The notes below the pieces were generated by a model. It was not told where the DNA came from. It was given only the letters and a program-made list of their open reading frames with translations, and searched no databases. Position numbers and translations under genes: made by a program. DNA of 31,093 nt from Rickettsiales bacterium (GTDB lineage Bacteria > Pseudomonadota > Alphaproteobacteria > Methylaequorales > Methylaequoraceae). This document shows positions 17,491 to 25,992 of the stretch, piece after piece (within the stretch, counting starts at the first letter, position 1; every line of letters starts with the position of its first letter). The stretch spans positions 1 through 31,093 of the forward strand of contig PAYV01000008.1 in NCBI GenBank assembly GCA_002715305.1, given 5' to 3'.

Positions 17491-18355
17491 CAGACTGACC
17501 TAACTTATACATATAAAAACTAACAACTTTAAAATTATCGTCATTTTTTTTGTTTAATTCTTGAATAAAATCTTTAATTTTTACTTTTGGATCCATTACA
17601 AAAGGTTGCTCTAGTAAGCATACTTGATCATAAAATTTATTTATTTTCCCATCTACAATTTTATCAATTATCTCTTGAGGCTTATTAGATTCTTTTAATT
17701 GTTCGACGTATATAGATCTCTCTTTTTTTATTAACTCCTCATCGAGCCCTTCAATTTCGATAGATTTAGGATCAGAGGCTGCAATATGCATTGACAGGTT
17801 TTTTGAGAAATCTTCAATTTCATTATTTTTTGCAGATGAACTATAAGCTAATATAACTCCAATTTTTCCAGAGTTAGGGTTTACTGAATTATGAATATAT
17901 TTTTGAAAACATAGATTACTGTCATTATGATAACTTAATCTCTTTATAAGAATATTCTCTCCTAACTTAGCAATTAATTCTGTTAAAATTTGACTTACTG
18001 GCAAATCGTTAGATTTTGCATTAAGTAATTTATCAACAGAATCAATACTTTGCTCAAGACATAAATTAGAAATTAAATCGCAAAATTCTTGAAAATTTTC
18101 ATTTCTTGCAACAAAATCAGTTTCAGAATTAATCTCAATTATAATGCTACTTGATTTATTTGTCTTTACTGTAATCAGTCCATCAGAGGCATCTCTTGAC
18201 GATTTTTTTTCAGCAGTATTTATACCTTTTTTTCTTAACCATTCAACGGCACTTTCAATATTTCCATCAGACTCATCTAGTGCTTTTTTGCAATCCATCA
18301 TTCCAGCACCAGTTTTGTGCCTTAATTCTCTTATATCTTCTGAACTATATTTCAT
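17486..18355 (-). CDS. tsf: Translation elongation factor Ts
   Basis: 289 residues; nucleotide exchange factor for EF-Tu. The N-terminal UBA-like module is clear: SSEDIRELRHKTGAGMMDCK, then KALDESDGNIESAVEWLRKK, then GINTAEKKSSRDASDG. EF-Ts core features follow (INSETDFVARNENFQEF, MHIAASDP and LLEQPFVMDPKVKIKDF). The ATG is not preceded by a Shine-Dalgarno; the 38-bp gap after rpsB is almost pure A/T. It is co-directional with rpsB, as in nearly all bacteria. Confidence 0.97.
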   Translation of the reverse strand: MKYSSEDIRELRHKTGAGMMDCKKALDESDGNIESAVEWLRKKGINTAEKKSSRDASDGLITVKTNKSSSIIIEINSETDFVARNENFQEFCDLISNLCLEQSIDSVDKLLNAKSNDLPVSQILTELIAKLGENILIKRLSYHNDSNLCFQKYIHNSVNPNSGKIGVILAYSSSAKNNEIEDFSKNLSMHIAASDPKSIEIEGLDEELIKKERSIYVEQLKESNKPQEIIDKIVDGKINKFYDQVCLLEQPFVMDPKVKIKDFIQELNKKNDDNFKVVSFYMYKLGQSD

Positions 18356-18393
18356 AATTGAATAATTATATTAATTTATAAATAAATCATTTG

Positions 18394-19071
18394 TTATTTA
18401 TTAGCACTCTTAATAACTTCCGATAATGAATTGCAGTAAAATTCTATTGATCTGATTGCATCGTCATTTCCAGGAATTGGAAAATTTATTCCCTCTGGGT
18501 TAGAGTTTGAATCTACTACGGCAACTATTGGAATCCCAATTTTGTTAGCTTCTTTTACAGCAAGAAATTCTTTGTTGGTATCAACAATGAATAAAATATC
18601 AGGTTTTCCGTTCATATCTTTGATTCCACCTAAATTTTGGTTAAGTTTATCAATTGATTTTTCAAACGTGACAAGTTCTTTTTTTGTATAACTATTTGAT
18701 TTATTTGCAACTATATCTTCTAGATTCTTTAATCTTTTGATTGAATTTTGAATAGTATCCCAATTTGTTAGCATACCTCCTAACCAGCGTTTATTTATAA
18801 AATATTGATTGCATTCTTTTGCATATTTTTCAATTAGATCTGAAGCTTGCCTTTTAGTTCCAATAAATAGTATTTTTTTTTTCTCCAATGCATATTTTTT
18901 AATAATATTCAATGCATCAGCTAAACATTTGACAGTTTTTTGAAGGTCAATGATGTGAATTCCATTTCTGTGACCATAAATATAGTCAACCATTTTAGGA
19001 TTCCATCTATTAGTTCTATGTCCAAAATGAATACCTGCATCCAGCAGTTCTTTAATCGATACTTCAGTCAA
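18394..19071 (-). CDS. rpsB: 30S ribosomal protein S2
   Basis: I place the start at TTG 19071, giving 225 residues that begin TEVSIKELLDAGIHFGHRT after the initiator, the normal S2 N-terminus. A GGAG at 19079-19082 lies 7 bp upstream. An in-frame ATG at 19092 would add seven unmatched residues and has no ribosome-binding site. Further signatures: RWNPKMVDYIYGHRNGIHII, FIGTKRQASDLI, YFINKRWLGGMLTNWDTI, and GIPIVAVVDSNSNPEGINFP. S2 binds late to the 30S head. In other bacteria S2 represses its own mRNA through the leader, and the leader here looks structured. A promoter is predicted between rpsB and dnaE. Confidence 0.96.
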   Translation of the reverse strand: MTEVSIKELLDAGIHFGHRTNRWNPKMVDYIYGHRNGIHIIDLQKTVKCLADALNIIKKYALEKKKILFIGTKRQASDLIEKYAKECNQYFINKRWLGGMLTNWDTIQNSIKRLKNLEDIVANKSNSYTKKELVTFEKSIDKLNQNLGGIKDMNGKPDILFIVDTNKEFLAVKEANKIGIPIVAVVDSNSNPEGINFPIPGNDDAIRSIEFYCNSLSEVIKSANK

Positions 19072-19078
19072 AATTAAA

Positions 19079-19082
19079 CTCC
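19079..19082 (-). promoter_or_regulatory. Ribosome-binding site (GGAG) that sets the TTG start of rpsB
   Basis: GGAG on the minus strand with 7 bp to the TTG at 19071. It supports TTG over the upstream ATG at 19092. The same bases can pair with the loop of the leader hairpin, so access may be regulated. Confidence 0.75.
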
Positions 19083-19125
19083 GGTTATACATTCACATAG
19101 CAATAAGCACCAGAGAAGCTATGTG
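19079..19125 (-). ncRNA. Structured rpsB mRNA leader, predicted H-type pseudoknot (candidate S2 autoregulatory element)
   Basis: On the minus-strand transcript, CACATAGC (19125-19118) pairs perfectly with GCTATGTG (19101-19094), an 8-bp stem with a 16-nt loop. Within that loop CTCTGG (19115-19110) can pair with CCGGAG (19084-19079), six pairs including one G-U. CCGGAG contains the rpsB Shine-Dalgarno, so the fold is a pseudoknot that hides the ribosome-binding site. Ribosomal-protein leaders of this kind, including upstream of rpsB, are known in bacteria. That this one binds S2 is inferred from position only. No covariation check was possible. Confidence 0.6.
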
Positions 19126-19139
19126 TTTGAAATTAAATG

Positions 19140-19167
19140 AAAATACCTTTTAATAAAAAAAAATCAA
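19140..19167 (-). promoter_or_regulatory. Predicted promoter of the rpsB cluster
   Basis: On the minus strand, TTGATT (19167-19162) is followed after 16 bp by TATTTT (19145-19140). Initiation would fall near 19133, giving a leader of about 60 nt that contains the whole predicted pseudoknot. The -35 box begins just 9 bp after the dnaE stop. At this base composition such hexamers arise by chance, so support comes mainly from position before a ribosomal operon. Confidence 0.45.
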
Positions 19168-19175
19168 CATTTATT

Positions 19176-22100
19176 TTAATTTATAGAATTTATATTGCTA
19201 ACTCCAGCAATTTTAGCTAACTTATTAAAAAAATCTAAATCAGTTTTAATTTTTTTTTTATACTCTATTTCTATTTGATAATTTTGATGAGAAGTTTTAA
19301 ATGATAACCTACTATAACCATCATCAGATAAATTAAGTAAATTTCTAAGCTCTTTATGATTAATATTTTGCAAGTCAATTGACACAGTAAACTTTTCTGA
19401 ATTATTATTTTCAAAATCAATTTTTTTCATTTTTTGAATAACAAGCCTTTTATTTTCTTTAAATATTTGAATACTAAATGATACAACGAAAATATCTCCA
19501 GCTTTTGGTATTTCTTTGAAACAATCAAGTACTTCAGAAAAACAAATTGAATCTAGAAAACCTGTATTGTCAGAAAATGTTGCAAATGCAAACCTTTTAC
19601 CATTTTTTGAAACTTTTTCTTTGAATTCTTCTACCAGAACAAGTGATGATAAAAAATTTACAGAATTATTTTCTACAGAAATATGTAAATCAGATATTTT
19701 CTTTAATTTTTTTGTATCAACAATACTTTCATAAAATGAAGTTGGGTGTTCAGATAAATAAAATCCAAAAGCTTCTATTTCTTTTTGAAGCTTTATATTA
19801 ATATCCCAACTTTTATAATTTAGAGAGTCAAATTGTGATTGATCTTCATCAAAATTATCAAATAATTGATCTTGATTTTGATTAAAATTTTTGTGAAAAT
19901 TATTATTAAATAGGATAATTTTTTCAATATTATCTTCTAAAAATTTTTGATTGTTTTCGATTGAATTTAGTGAACCAGAATTGATAAGAGCTTCTAGAAC
20001 TCTTTTATTCAAAACTGAGTTATCAACTCTTTGAAGAAGGTCAGTTAAATTTTGAAAGCGTCCATGCTTCTCCCTTTCTTCAACTAATTTTATAATAGAT
20101 GTCTCACCGATATTTTTTATCGCACTTAGACCAAAATTAATACCTATTGGTGTTTTATCTTTATCGTACAAAACAGAAAATTTTGAATTAGAGGTATTTA
20201 TATCTGGTTTGCTTATTTTAAAACCCATTTTTTTTATCTCATTACAATAAATTGATAATTTTTCAAAGTTACCTATTTCACAATTCATGAGAGCACTAAA
20301 AAATTCAAGTGGGTAATTAGCTTTTAAAAAAGCTGTTTGAAATGCAATCATTGCATAAGCTGCAGCATGACTTTTATTAAAACCATACCCAGCAAATTTT
20401 TCTATTTCATTAAACAACTCTTCTGCTTTAGAATTTTTAATATCATTTTTAAGACAACCATTTATAAAATTAATTTTCTGTGCTTTCATTTCTGATTTTA
20501 TTTTTTTACCCATGGCTCTTCTTAATAAATCAGCTTTTGCCAAACTAAATCCTGCAAGTCTTTGAGCGATTAACATGACTTGTTCTTGATAAACCATAAT
20601 ACCATATGTTTCATCTAAAATTTCTTTAAGATTTGTATGGATATATTCATATTTCTCTTTTTTTTGTTTTCGACTAATGTAAGTGGGAATATTATCCATA
20701 GGTCCTGGTCTATATAATGAAACAATTGCAATTAAATCTTCAAATCTATCAGGTTTTACTTTTACTAAAGTTTCTCTCATTCCTTGACCTTCAAGTTGAA
20801 ATATACCCGCCGTAAGTCCACTTCTTAATAATTTAAAGGTTTTATTATCATTCAATGAAATATCATTAATGTTTATTATTACTGACCTTGAATATAGGTT
20901 TTTACAGGTTTCTTGAATAACCGTTAATGTTTTAAGTCCAAGAAAATCAAATTTAATTAATCCAATTTTTTCAACATATTTCATTGAAAATTGAGTGACT
21001 GGAAAATCTGATTTTGGATCTTTATATAATGGCAAGATATTATCTAATGGTTTATCGGATATAACAATTCCTGCTGCATGGGTAGAAGAATGTCTTAAAA
21101 GACCTTCTAAGTTAAGCGAAATATTAAATAAGGTGTTTATATTAGGGTCATTTCTCATATCATTTTTTATTTTGCTATTACTATCAATATATTCGCTTAA
21201 TGTTTGAGGGTTGGCTGGGTTAAATGGTATCATCTTACAGATTTCATCTATTTGTTGTAAGGGTAACTGCATTACTCTTCCAACGTCTCTTATTGCAGCT
21301 CTAGGTTGAAATGATCCGAAAGTAATTATTTGAGCTACATTTGATTTTCCGTATTTTTTTTGAACATACCTAATAACTTCATCTCTTTTATCCATACAAA
21401 AATCAACATCAAAATCTGGCAATGAAACCCTTTCAGGATTTAAAAATCTTTCGAAAAGAAGTCCAAATTTTATTGGATCAAGGTCAGTTATTGATAAACA
21501 CCATGCTACTAAAGATCCAGCACCGGATCCCCTTCCTGGACCCACTGGAATATTATTTTTTTTTGCCCAATTTATAAAATCAGAAACAATTAAAAAATAA
21601 CTAGAAAAACCCATATTTATTATTGTACTTAATTCAAATTTTAATCTATTTAAGTAAATGTCTTCTTTTAGTTGAATTTCTTTTGATTTACTTATTTTAA
21701 TTTTTAACGAATCTAAGGATTTAGATTTTAAAAATTCATCATGATCAAAACCATTTTTCCCAATCTTTGGCAGAGATATAGTTTTTTCTTCGATTACAAA
21801 AGAACATTTTTTTGCTATCAACATTGTGTTTTCGCATACTTCAGGAAGATCTGAAAACAAATCATACATTTCTTGACTATTTTTTATGTATGAATCATTG
21901 CTACTAGATTCTCTATCATCATTCTCTAAATATTTTTGTTGAGATATACAAAGTAAAACATCGTGTGAACTTTTAAATTTTTTATCCAAAAAATAGTTTT
22001 CATTAGTTGCAATTAGAGGAATCTTATATTTTGATGATTCATTTAATAAAAATTCTTCATAAGATTTTAAATTTTCATTTTTATATCTTTGAATTTCAAT

Positions 22101-22601
22101 AAAAAAATCTTTATCAAAAATTTTAATAAATCTTTGGGTCAGAATCTCGGATTTAAAACGTGAATTATTAAAATAATTTTTTGTCACAATGCCAGTTTTT
22201 CCACCAGCAAGACATATTATACCATTATGATAAAGTTCTAAATCCTTGAAAGATACAAAAGGTAAATTACCTGAAGAATTCTCTAAATATGATTTAGAAA
22301 TAAGTTTTGATAAATTCAAATAACCTTGATAAGACTTACATAATAGCAAAATATTTCCAATTTCATATTTTTCATCAATCAAATTAATGTTACATCCTAT
22401 TATGGGCTGAATGCCAGATTTCAAGCATTCCAATGAAAATTCCATTGAACCAAATAAATTATTAAAATCTGATATGGCAACTGCGGGGTTATCATCTTTA
22501 CAACAAAAATTTATAATTTCTGGTATTCTTAATGCACCTTTAGATAAGGAATATTGAGTGTAATTTCTTAAGTGAACAAATTTCTTTTTAGTTAAATTCA
22601 A
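19176..22601 (-). CDS. dnaE: DNA polymerase III alpha subunit
   Basis: 1141 residues, the replicative polymerase (type DnaE1). The N-terminal PHP domain (FVHLRNYTQYSLSKGALRI, AVAISDFNNLFG) lacks the second histidine of the HxxH-type motif, so it is probably not a metal-dependent exonuclease. Palm-domain motifs: VGPGRGSGAGSLVAW and LPDFDVDFCMDKRDEVI near residue 395, which holds catalytic aspartates, plus GLKTLTVIQET. The fingers include LYRPGPMDNIPTYI, YQEQVMLIAQRLAGFS and RRAMGKK. A helix-hairpin-helix/OB region follows to the C-terminus. The start is TTG inside lolD (14-bp overlap) with AAGG 8 bp upstream. No alternative ATG fits the N-terminal motif. Confidence 0.97.
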   Translation of the reverse strand: MNLTKKKFVHLRNYTQYSLSKGALRIPEIINFCCKDDNPAVAISDFNNLFGSMEFSLECLKSGIQPIIGCNINLIDEKYEIGNILLLCKSYQGYLNLSKLISKSYLENSSGNLPFVSFKDLELYHNGIICLAGGKTGIVTKNYFNNSRFKSEILTQRFIKIFDKDFFIEIQRYKNENLKSYEEFLLNESSKYKIPLIATNENYFLDKKFKSSHDVLLCISQQKYLENDDRESSSNDSYIKNSQEMYDLFSDLPEVCENTMLIAKKCSFVIEEKTISLPKIGKNGFDHDEFLKSKSLDSLKIKISKSKEIQLKEDIYLNRLKFELSTIINMGFSSYFLIVSDFINWAKKNNIPVGPGRGSGAGSLVAWCLSITDLDPIKFGLLFERFLNPERVSLPDFDVDFCMDKRDEVIRYVQKKYGKSNVAQIITFGSFQPRAAIRDVGRVMQLPLQQIDEICKMIPFNPANPQTLSEYIDSNSKIKNDMRNDPNINTLFNISLNLEGLLRHSSTHAAGIVISDKPLDNILPLYKDPKSDFPVTQFSMKYVEKIGLIKFDFLGLKTLTVIQETCKNLYSRSVIININDISLNDNKTFKLLRSGLTAGIFQLEGQGMRETLVKVKPDRFEDLIAIVSLYRPGPMDNIPTYISRKQKKEKYEYIHTNLKEILDETYGIMVYQEQVMLIAQRLAGFSLAKADLLRRAMGKKIKSEMKAQKINFINGCLKNDIKNSKAEELFNEIEKFAGYGFNKSHAAAYAMIAFQTAFLKANYPLEFFSALMNCEIGNFEKLSIYCNEIKKMGFKISKPDINTSNSKFSVLYDKDKTPIGINFGLSAIKNIGETSIIKLVEEREKHGRFQNLTDLLQRVDNSVLNKRVLEALINSGSLNSIENNQKFLEDNIEKIILFNNNFHKNFNQNQDQLFDNFDEDQSQFDSLNYKSWDINIKLQKEIEAFGFYLSEHPTSFYESIVDTKKLKKISDLHISVENNSVNFLSSLVLVEEFKEKVSKNGKRFAFATFSDNTGFLDSICFSEVLDCFKEIPKAGDIFVVSFSIQIFKENKRLVIQKMKKIDFENNNSEKFTVSIDLQNINHKELRNLLNLSDDGYSRLSFKTSHQNYQIEIEYKKKIKTDLDFFNKLAKIAGVSNINSIN

Positions 22602-23259
22602 TTAATTTTCCTTCCTCTATTTTATAGCACAGGTCTAATTTTTTAATTAAATTCATATTATGTGTAGCAATTATACAGATAGTATTATTTTTTTTTGCCA
22701 TTTGAATCATAAAATTAAATACATCTTGTGATGTTTTAGAATCAAGGCTTCCAGTAGGTTCATCTGCAAGAAGAATTAATGGTTTTTTTATTAGTGCTCT
22801 AGCAACTGCTATACGTTGTTGTTCACCACCAGATAATAAACCGGGTTTAAAATTCTTCCTATTTTCAAGATTTAAAAGTTTTAAAAAATTTTCTGCTTCT
22901 TTTAACGACTTGTTCAAGCTTACACCATTTAGAATTAATGGAAGTGCGATATTTTCAAGAACATTAAAATCTTCTAATAATTGATTATTTTGAAAAATAA
23001 ATCCAATATTATCTTTTCTAAAATTTGTTTTTTCTTCGATTTTCATTGAATTACAATCAAAATTATTAATTAGGATTTTTCCATTCTTAGGACTTTCAAC
23101 TAAACCTATAATATTTAAAAGTGTAGTTTTACCAGAACCTGATGGCCCAATAATTCCTAAATTATTCGATCTTGAAACATCAAGTCTAAGATTTTTAAGC
23201 ACTTTAATATTACTATCACCTTGAGCATATTCATGGGAAATATCTTCTAATTTTAACAT
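22588..23259 (-). CDS. lolD: Lipoprotein-releasing ABC transporter ATP-binding protein LolD
   Basis: A 223-residue ABC ATPase. Walker A GPSGSGKTTLLN near residue 40, Q-loop IGFIFQNNQLLEDF, signature LLSGGEQQRIAVARAL, Walker B LILLADEPTGSLD and the H-loop CIIATHN are all intact. The MacB/LolD type of sequence (HEYAQGDSNIKVLKNL at the start), together with the adjacent LolC-like permease, points to LolD. This ATPase drives release of lipoproteins from the inner membrane to LolA. It starts 1 bp after lolC and overlaps dnaE by 14 bp. Confidence 0.94.
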   Translation of the reverse strand: MLKLEDISHEYAQGDSNIKVLKNLRLDVSRSNNLGIIGPSGSGKTTLLNIIGLVESPKNGKILINNFDCNSMKIEEKTNFRKDNIGFIFQNNQLLEDFNVLENIALPLILNGVSLNKSLKEAENFLKLLNLENRKNFKPGLLSGGEQQRIAVARALIKKPLILLADEPTGSLDSKTSQDVFNFMIQMAKKNNTICIIATHNMNLIKKLDLCYKIEEGKLIEFN

Positions 23260-23260
23260 A

Positions 23261-24508
23261 TTATTCCCACTTAATTAAATTTATAGGTTCTACTTTTGTA
23301 GCACGTAATGATGGATAAATTGTAGCTAAAAATGATAAAAGAAGCGATATTAAAATTATATTTAAGATTTGACGATAATCAATAATTACTGGCATTTTTG
23401 AAAAAAAATAAATTTCTTCAGAAAATAAGTTTGTTTCTGTAAAAAATTCTAAAAAATGTTTTATTTCATTTATATTAAAACAAAAGATCAATCCTAAAAC
23501 TAATCCAAGTATTGTTCCACAAAACCCAATAAATGAACCGTTAATAATAAAAATTTTTAAAAGAGTTAGTCTTGAAACACCTAGAACTCTTAATACACCA
23601 ATATCTTTTCTCTTATTAGAAACTAAAATAATCATCGAGGAAATCAAATTAAATGCGGCAACTACTATTATTAGTAATAAAATTAAAAACATAACATTTT
23701 TTTCAACTTCAATTGCATTAAATAATGAAGGGTTAAGGGATCTCCAATCTATAACCTTAAAATTTTTTGGAATTTCTGCTGAAATATCGGATTTAACAAT
23801 CTCAAAATTATTGAATTTATCTAGTTCAATTTCTAAAAAATCTATTTTATTAGACACTCCCAAAAACTCTTGTAATAAGGATATTGGAAAAATTATTAAA
23901 GATGTGTCATATTCGAACATTCCAGTATTAAAAAACCCCACAACTTGAAAACTTCCAGATCTTGGAATCTTACCTAATATTGTCTCATATCCGTCAGAAG
24001 ATAAAATATTTAAAAAATCACCTTCTCTGATATTCAACCTCTTTCGCAGTTTTTCTCCAATAAAGATTCCATTGTTTTTAGAAAATTTATCTAATTGATT
24101 TTGATCAATTTTATTTTTAAAAATTTTCCGTTCATAAAACATTTCTGGACTTACTCCCTTAGTAATTACACCAGATGAATGACCTTTATAGGACATCAGA
24201 CCTTGACTAACTAAAACCTCAGTAATATTAATATTTAAAATTTTATTATTTAATTTAGTTTTAATAATTTTATAATCTGAATTATTTATATTAGTAAGCG
24301 ATTGAATTTTTAAATGCCCGTTGATTCCAAGAATTTTTGATGTTAATTCTTCTCTAAACCCATTCATAACAGACATAACTATTATCAATGTGGCTACACC
24401 AAGAGATATACCTAAAAAAGAGAATAATGTAATTATAGAAAAAAATTTATCTTTGGTTTTTGGAAATAGATATTTAAATGCCACCCAAATTTCAAAAAAA
24501 CTAATCAT
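23261..24508 (-). CDS. lolC: Lipoprotein-releasing system permease, LolC/LolE family
   Basis: 415 residues from the ATG at 24508 (a TTG one codon earlier is also possible). Layout: one transmembrane segment near residues 22-48 (FFSIITLFSFLGISLGVATL and following), a long periplasmic domain, and three C-terminal segments near 270-400. VSVMNGFREELTSKILG-like text after the first segment (here VMSVMNGFREEL), VLRVLGVSRLTLLKIF and the final SLRATKVEPINLIKWE are LolC/LolE signatures. It should pair with LolD to pull lipoproteins from the inner membrane. Only one permease gene is visible; a homodimer or a second gene elsewhere are both possible. It overlaps proS by 8 bp. Confidence 0.93.
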   Translation of the reverse strand: MISFFEIWVAFKYLFPKTKDKFFSIITLFSFLGISLGVATLIIVMSVMNGFREELTSKILGINGHLKIQSLTNINNSDYKIIKTKLNNKILNINITEVLVSQGLMSYKGHSSGVITKGVSPEMFYERKIFKNKIDQNQLDKFSKNNGIFIGEKLRKRLNIREGDFLNILSSDGYETILGKIPRSGSFQVVGFFNTGMFEYDTSLIIFPISLLQEFLGVSNKIDFLEIELDKFNNFEIVKSDISAEIPKNFKVIDWRSLNPSLFNAIEVEKNVMFLILLLIIVVAAFNLISSMIILVSNKRKDIGVLRVLGVSRLTLLKIFIINGSFIGFCGTILGLVLGLIFCFNINEIKHFLEFFTETNLFSEEIYFFSKMPVIIDYRQILNIILISLLLSFLATIYPSLRATKVEPINLIKWE

Positions 24509-25784
24509 CAATTATACTTTTTATGAATTCAATACTCTTTTCTGAGTTGATAATATTTTCCTCACCATTATTTCTTTTTTTTATTGTAACCTGATTTTCT
24601 TCGGTAAGCTTTTTCCCTACTATTAGCTGATATGGAATTCCAATTAGATCATTATCGGCAAATTTTATTCCAGGCCTTTCATCTCTATCGTCATATAAAA
24701 CGTCAACACCTAAATTGATAAAAGAATCATAGATTTTATTACAAAAATTATCAATCTGACTATCGTTTTTAGAGAGATTTAAAATACTTAATTGAAAAGG
24801 TGATATTTTTTGAGGCCATATAATTCCTTTATCATCATTACATAATTCAATTATAGCTGCAGGAATTCTTGATATCCCAATTCCATAGGACCCCATGTAT
24901 GGTCTAAACTTTCCTTTATCTGAGTCAACGTCAAAATCAAATGAATCTGAATATTTAGTACCAAAAAGAAAAATATGTCCTAATTCAATACTTCTCTTTT
25001 TTGAAAATCCTTTAGGTTGTCCCATTTTTTCAAAATATTCATCGGTAAAACAATCGAGCGTCTCCAATGATGAAAAATCTAATTTGTTATACTCATTAAT
25101 AGTATTACTATCCTTAATAAAAATTTCTGATTCACCAGAATCAACTAGCAAATGAAACTCGTGAGAAACATCACCTCCAATTTCTCCACTTAAAGCCCTT
25201 ACTGGAATTATTGGTAGACCAATTTTTTTAAATACATTTAAATATATTGAAAAAAAATTCATGTATGTTGTTTCTGCATCATGTTTATTCCTATCAAAAC
25301 TATATGCATCTTTCATTATGAATTCTCTTGCACGCATTACTCCAAATCTAGGCCTAATCTCATCTCTAAATTTACTTTGAATATGATAAAAAAATCTTGG
25401 CAAATTCTTATAGCTTTTAATAAATTGTTTGCCCATTGAAGTTATCATTTCTTCATTTGTAGGACCGTAAAGTAATTCTTTAGAATGTCTATCCTGAATT
25501 TTAAGCATTTCTTTACCGTAACTATCATACCTGTTACTTATCTTCCAAATATCTGAACTTTGAATAGTTGGCATTAAGATCTGGTTTATATTATTTTTAT
25601 CATGCTCGTACTCTATTATTGAAATAATTTTTTTTAAAACTTTAAAACCGAGCGGAAGCCAAGAATATATTCCTGAAGTTTCTTGTTTAATCATACCTGA
25701 TCTTAGCATTAAATTATGAGAAACTAATTTAGCATCAGATGGATTCTCTTTTATTGTAGGTATAAAAAAATTAGAAAATTTCAT
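24501..25784 (-). CDS. proS: Proline--tRNA ligase (short alphaproteobacterial form)
   Basis: A 427-residue class II synthetase. Motif 1 region: MLRSGMIKQETSGIYSWLPL; motif 2: FRDEIRPRFGVMRAREFIMK; GPTNEEMIT lies between, and motif 3: MGSYGIGISRIPAAIIE. The C-terminal anticodon-binding domain includes VDVLYDDRDERPGIKFADND. It is about 145 residues shorter than E. coli ProRS because the YbaK-like editing insert between motifs 2 and 3 is absent, as known for alphaproteobacterial enzymes. Clearing of Ala-tRNA-Pro would then need a trans-acting editor that is not in this window. The start overlaps the DUF1467 gene by 14 bp. Confidence 0.96.
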   Translation of the reverse strand: MKFSNFFIPTIKENPSDAKLVSHNLMLRSGMIKQETSGIYSWLPLGFKVLKKIISIIEYEHDKNNINQILMPTIQSSDIWKISNRYDSYGKEMLKIQDRHSKELLYGPTNEEMITSMGKQFIKSYKNLPRFFYHIQSKFRDEIRPRFGVMRAREFIMKDAYSFDRNKHDAETTYMNFFSIYLNVFKKIGLPIIPVRALSGEIGGDVSHEFHLLVDSGESEIFIKDSNTINEYNKLDFSSLETLDCFTDEYFEKMGQPKGFSKKRSIELGHIFLFGTKYSDSFDFDVDSDKGKFRPYMGSYGIGISRIPAAIIELCNDDKGIIWPQKISPFQLSILNLSKNDSQIDNFCNKIYDSFINLGVDVLYDDRDERPGIKFADNDLIGIPYQLIVGKKLTEENQVTIKKRNNGEENIINSEKSIEFIKSIIDD

Positions 25785-25989
25785 TTTTTATTAAGACTAC
25801 TACAATAGTTAAGAAAAAAGAAACTATTGATGTTAAAAGTATTTTTTTTTTTAAGTTCGTCTCTTTGGGAGCTCCGGGATCATTACCAGACACCACTTCA
25901 TTGTCACGCTTTACACCTAATGGAAGAAAAACAAACAGAACAATCCACCACAAAATAAGATAAATTGCTAATGTATTTAGTGAGAACAA
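25771..25989 (-). CDS. DUF1467 family small membrane protein
   Basis: A 72-residue protein of unknown function. Two transmembrane segments are visible, about residues 5-26 (NTLAIYLILWWIVLFVFLPL) and 48-67 (KILLTSIVSFFLTIVVVLI). The loop between them carries the family motif PLGVKR and GNDPGAPKE. The WWIVLF and DPGAP signatures and the location between mce and proS match DUF1467 in other Alphaproteobacteria. The start is TTG with a strong AGGAG 6 bp upstream (25996-26000). Its constant place among proS, lolCD and mce may hint at a link to the envelope, but no function is established. Confidence 0.85.
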   Translation of the reverse strand: MFSLNTLAIYLILWWIVLFVFLPLGVKRDNEVVSGNDPGAPKETNLKKKILLTSIVSFFLTIVVVLIKNEIF

Positions 25990-25992
25990 GCT

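Noticed and set aside
18356..18393. TATAAT before tsf as an internal promoter
   Set aside because: A perfect -10 hexamer is present, but no -35 lies 16-18 bp upstream, and such hexamers are expected by chance in a gap that is nearly all A/T.
19072..19092. rpsB start at ATG 19092
   Set aside because: It adds seven unmatched residues and has no Shine-Dalgarno; GGAG lies 7 bp before TTG 19071, where the S2 N-terminus begins.
19155..19161. T-run after dnaE on the minus strand as a rho-independent terminator
   Set aside because: No GC-rich hairpin precedes it; the run fits better as spacer of the predicted rpsB promoter.
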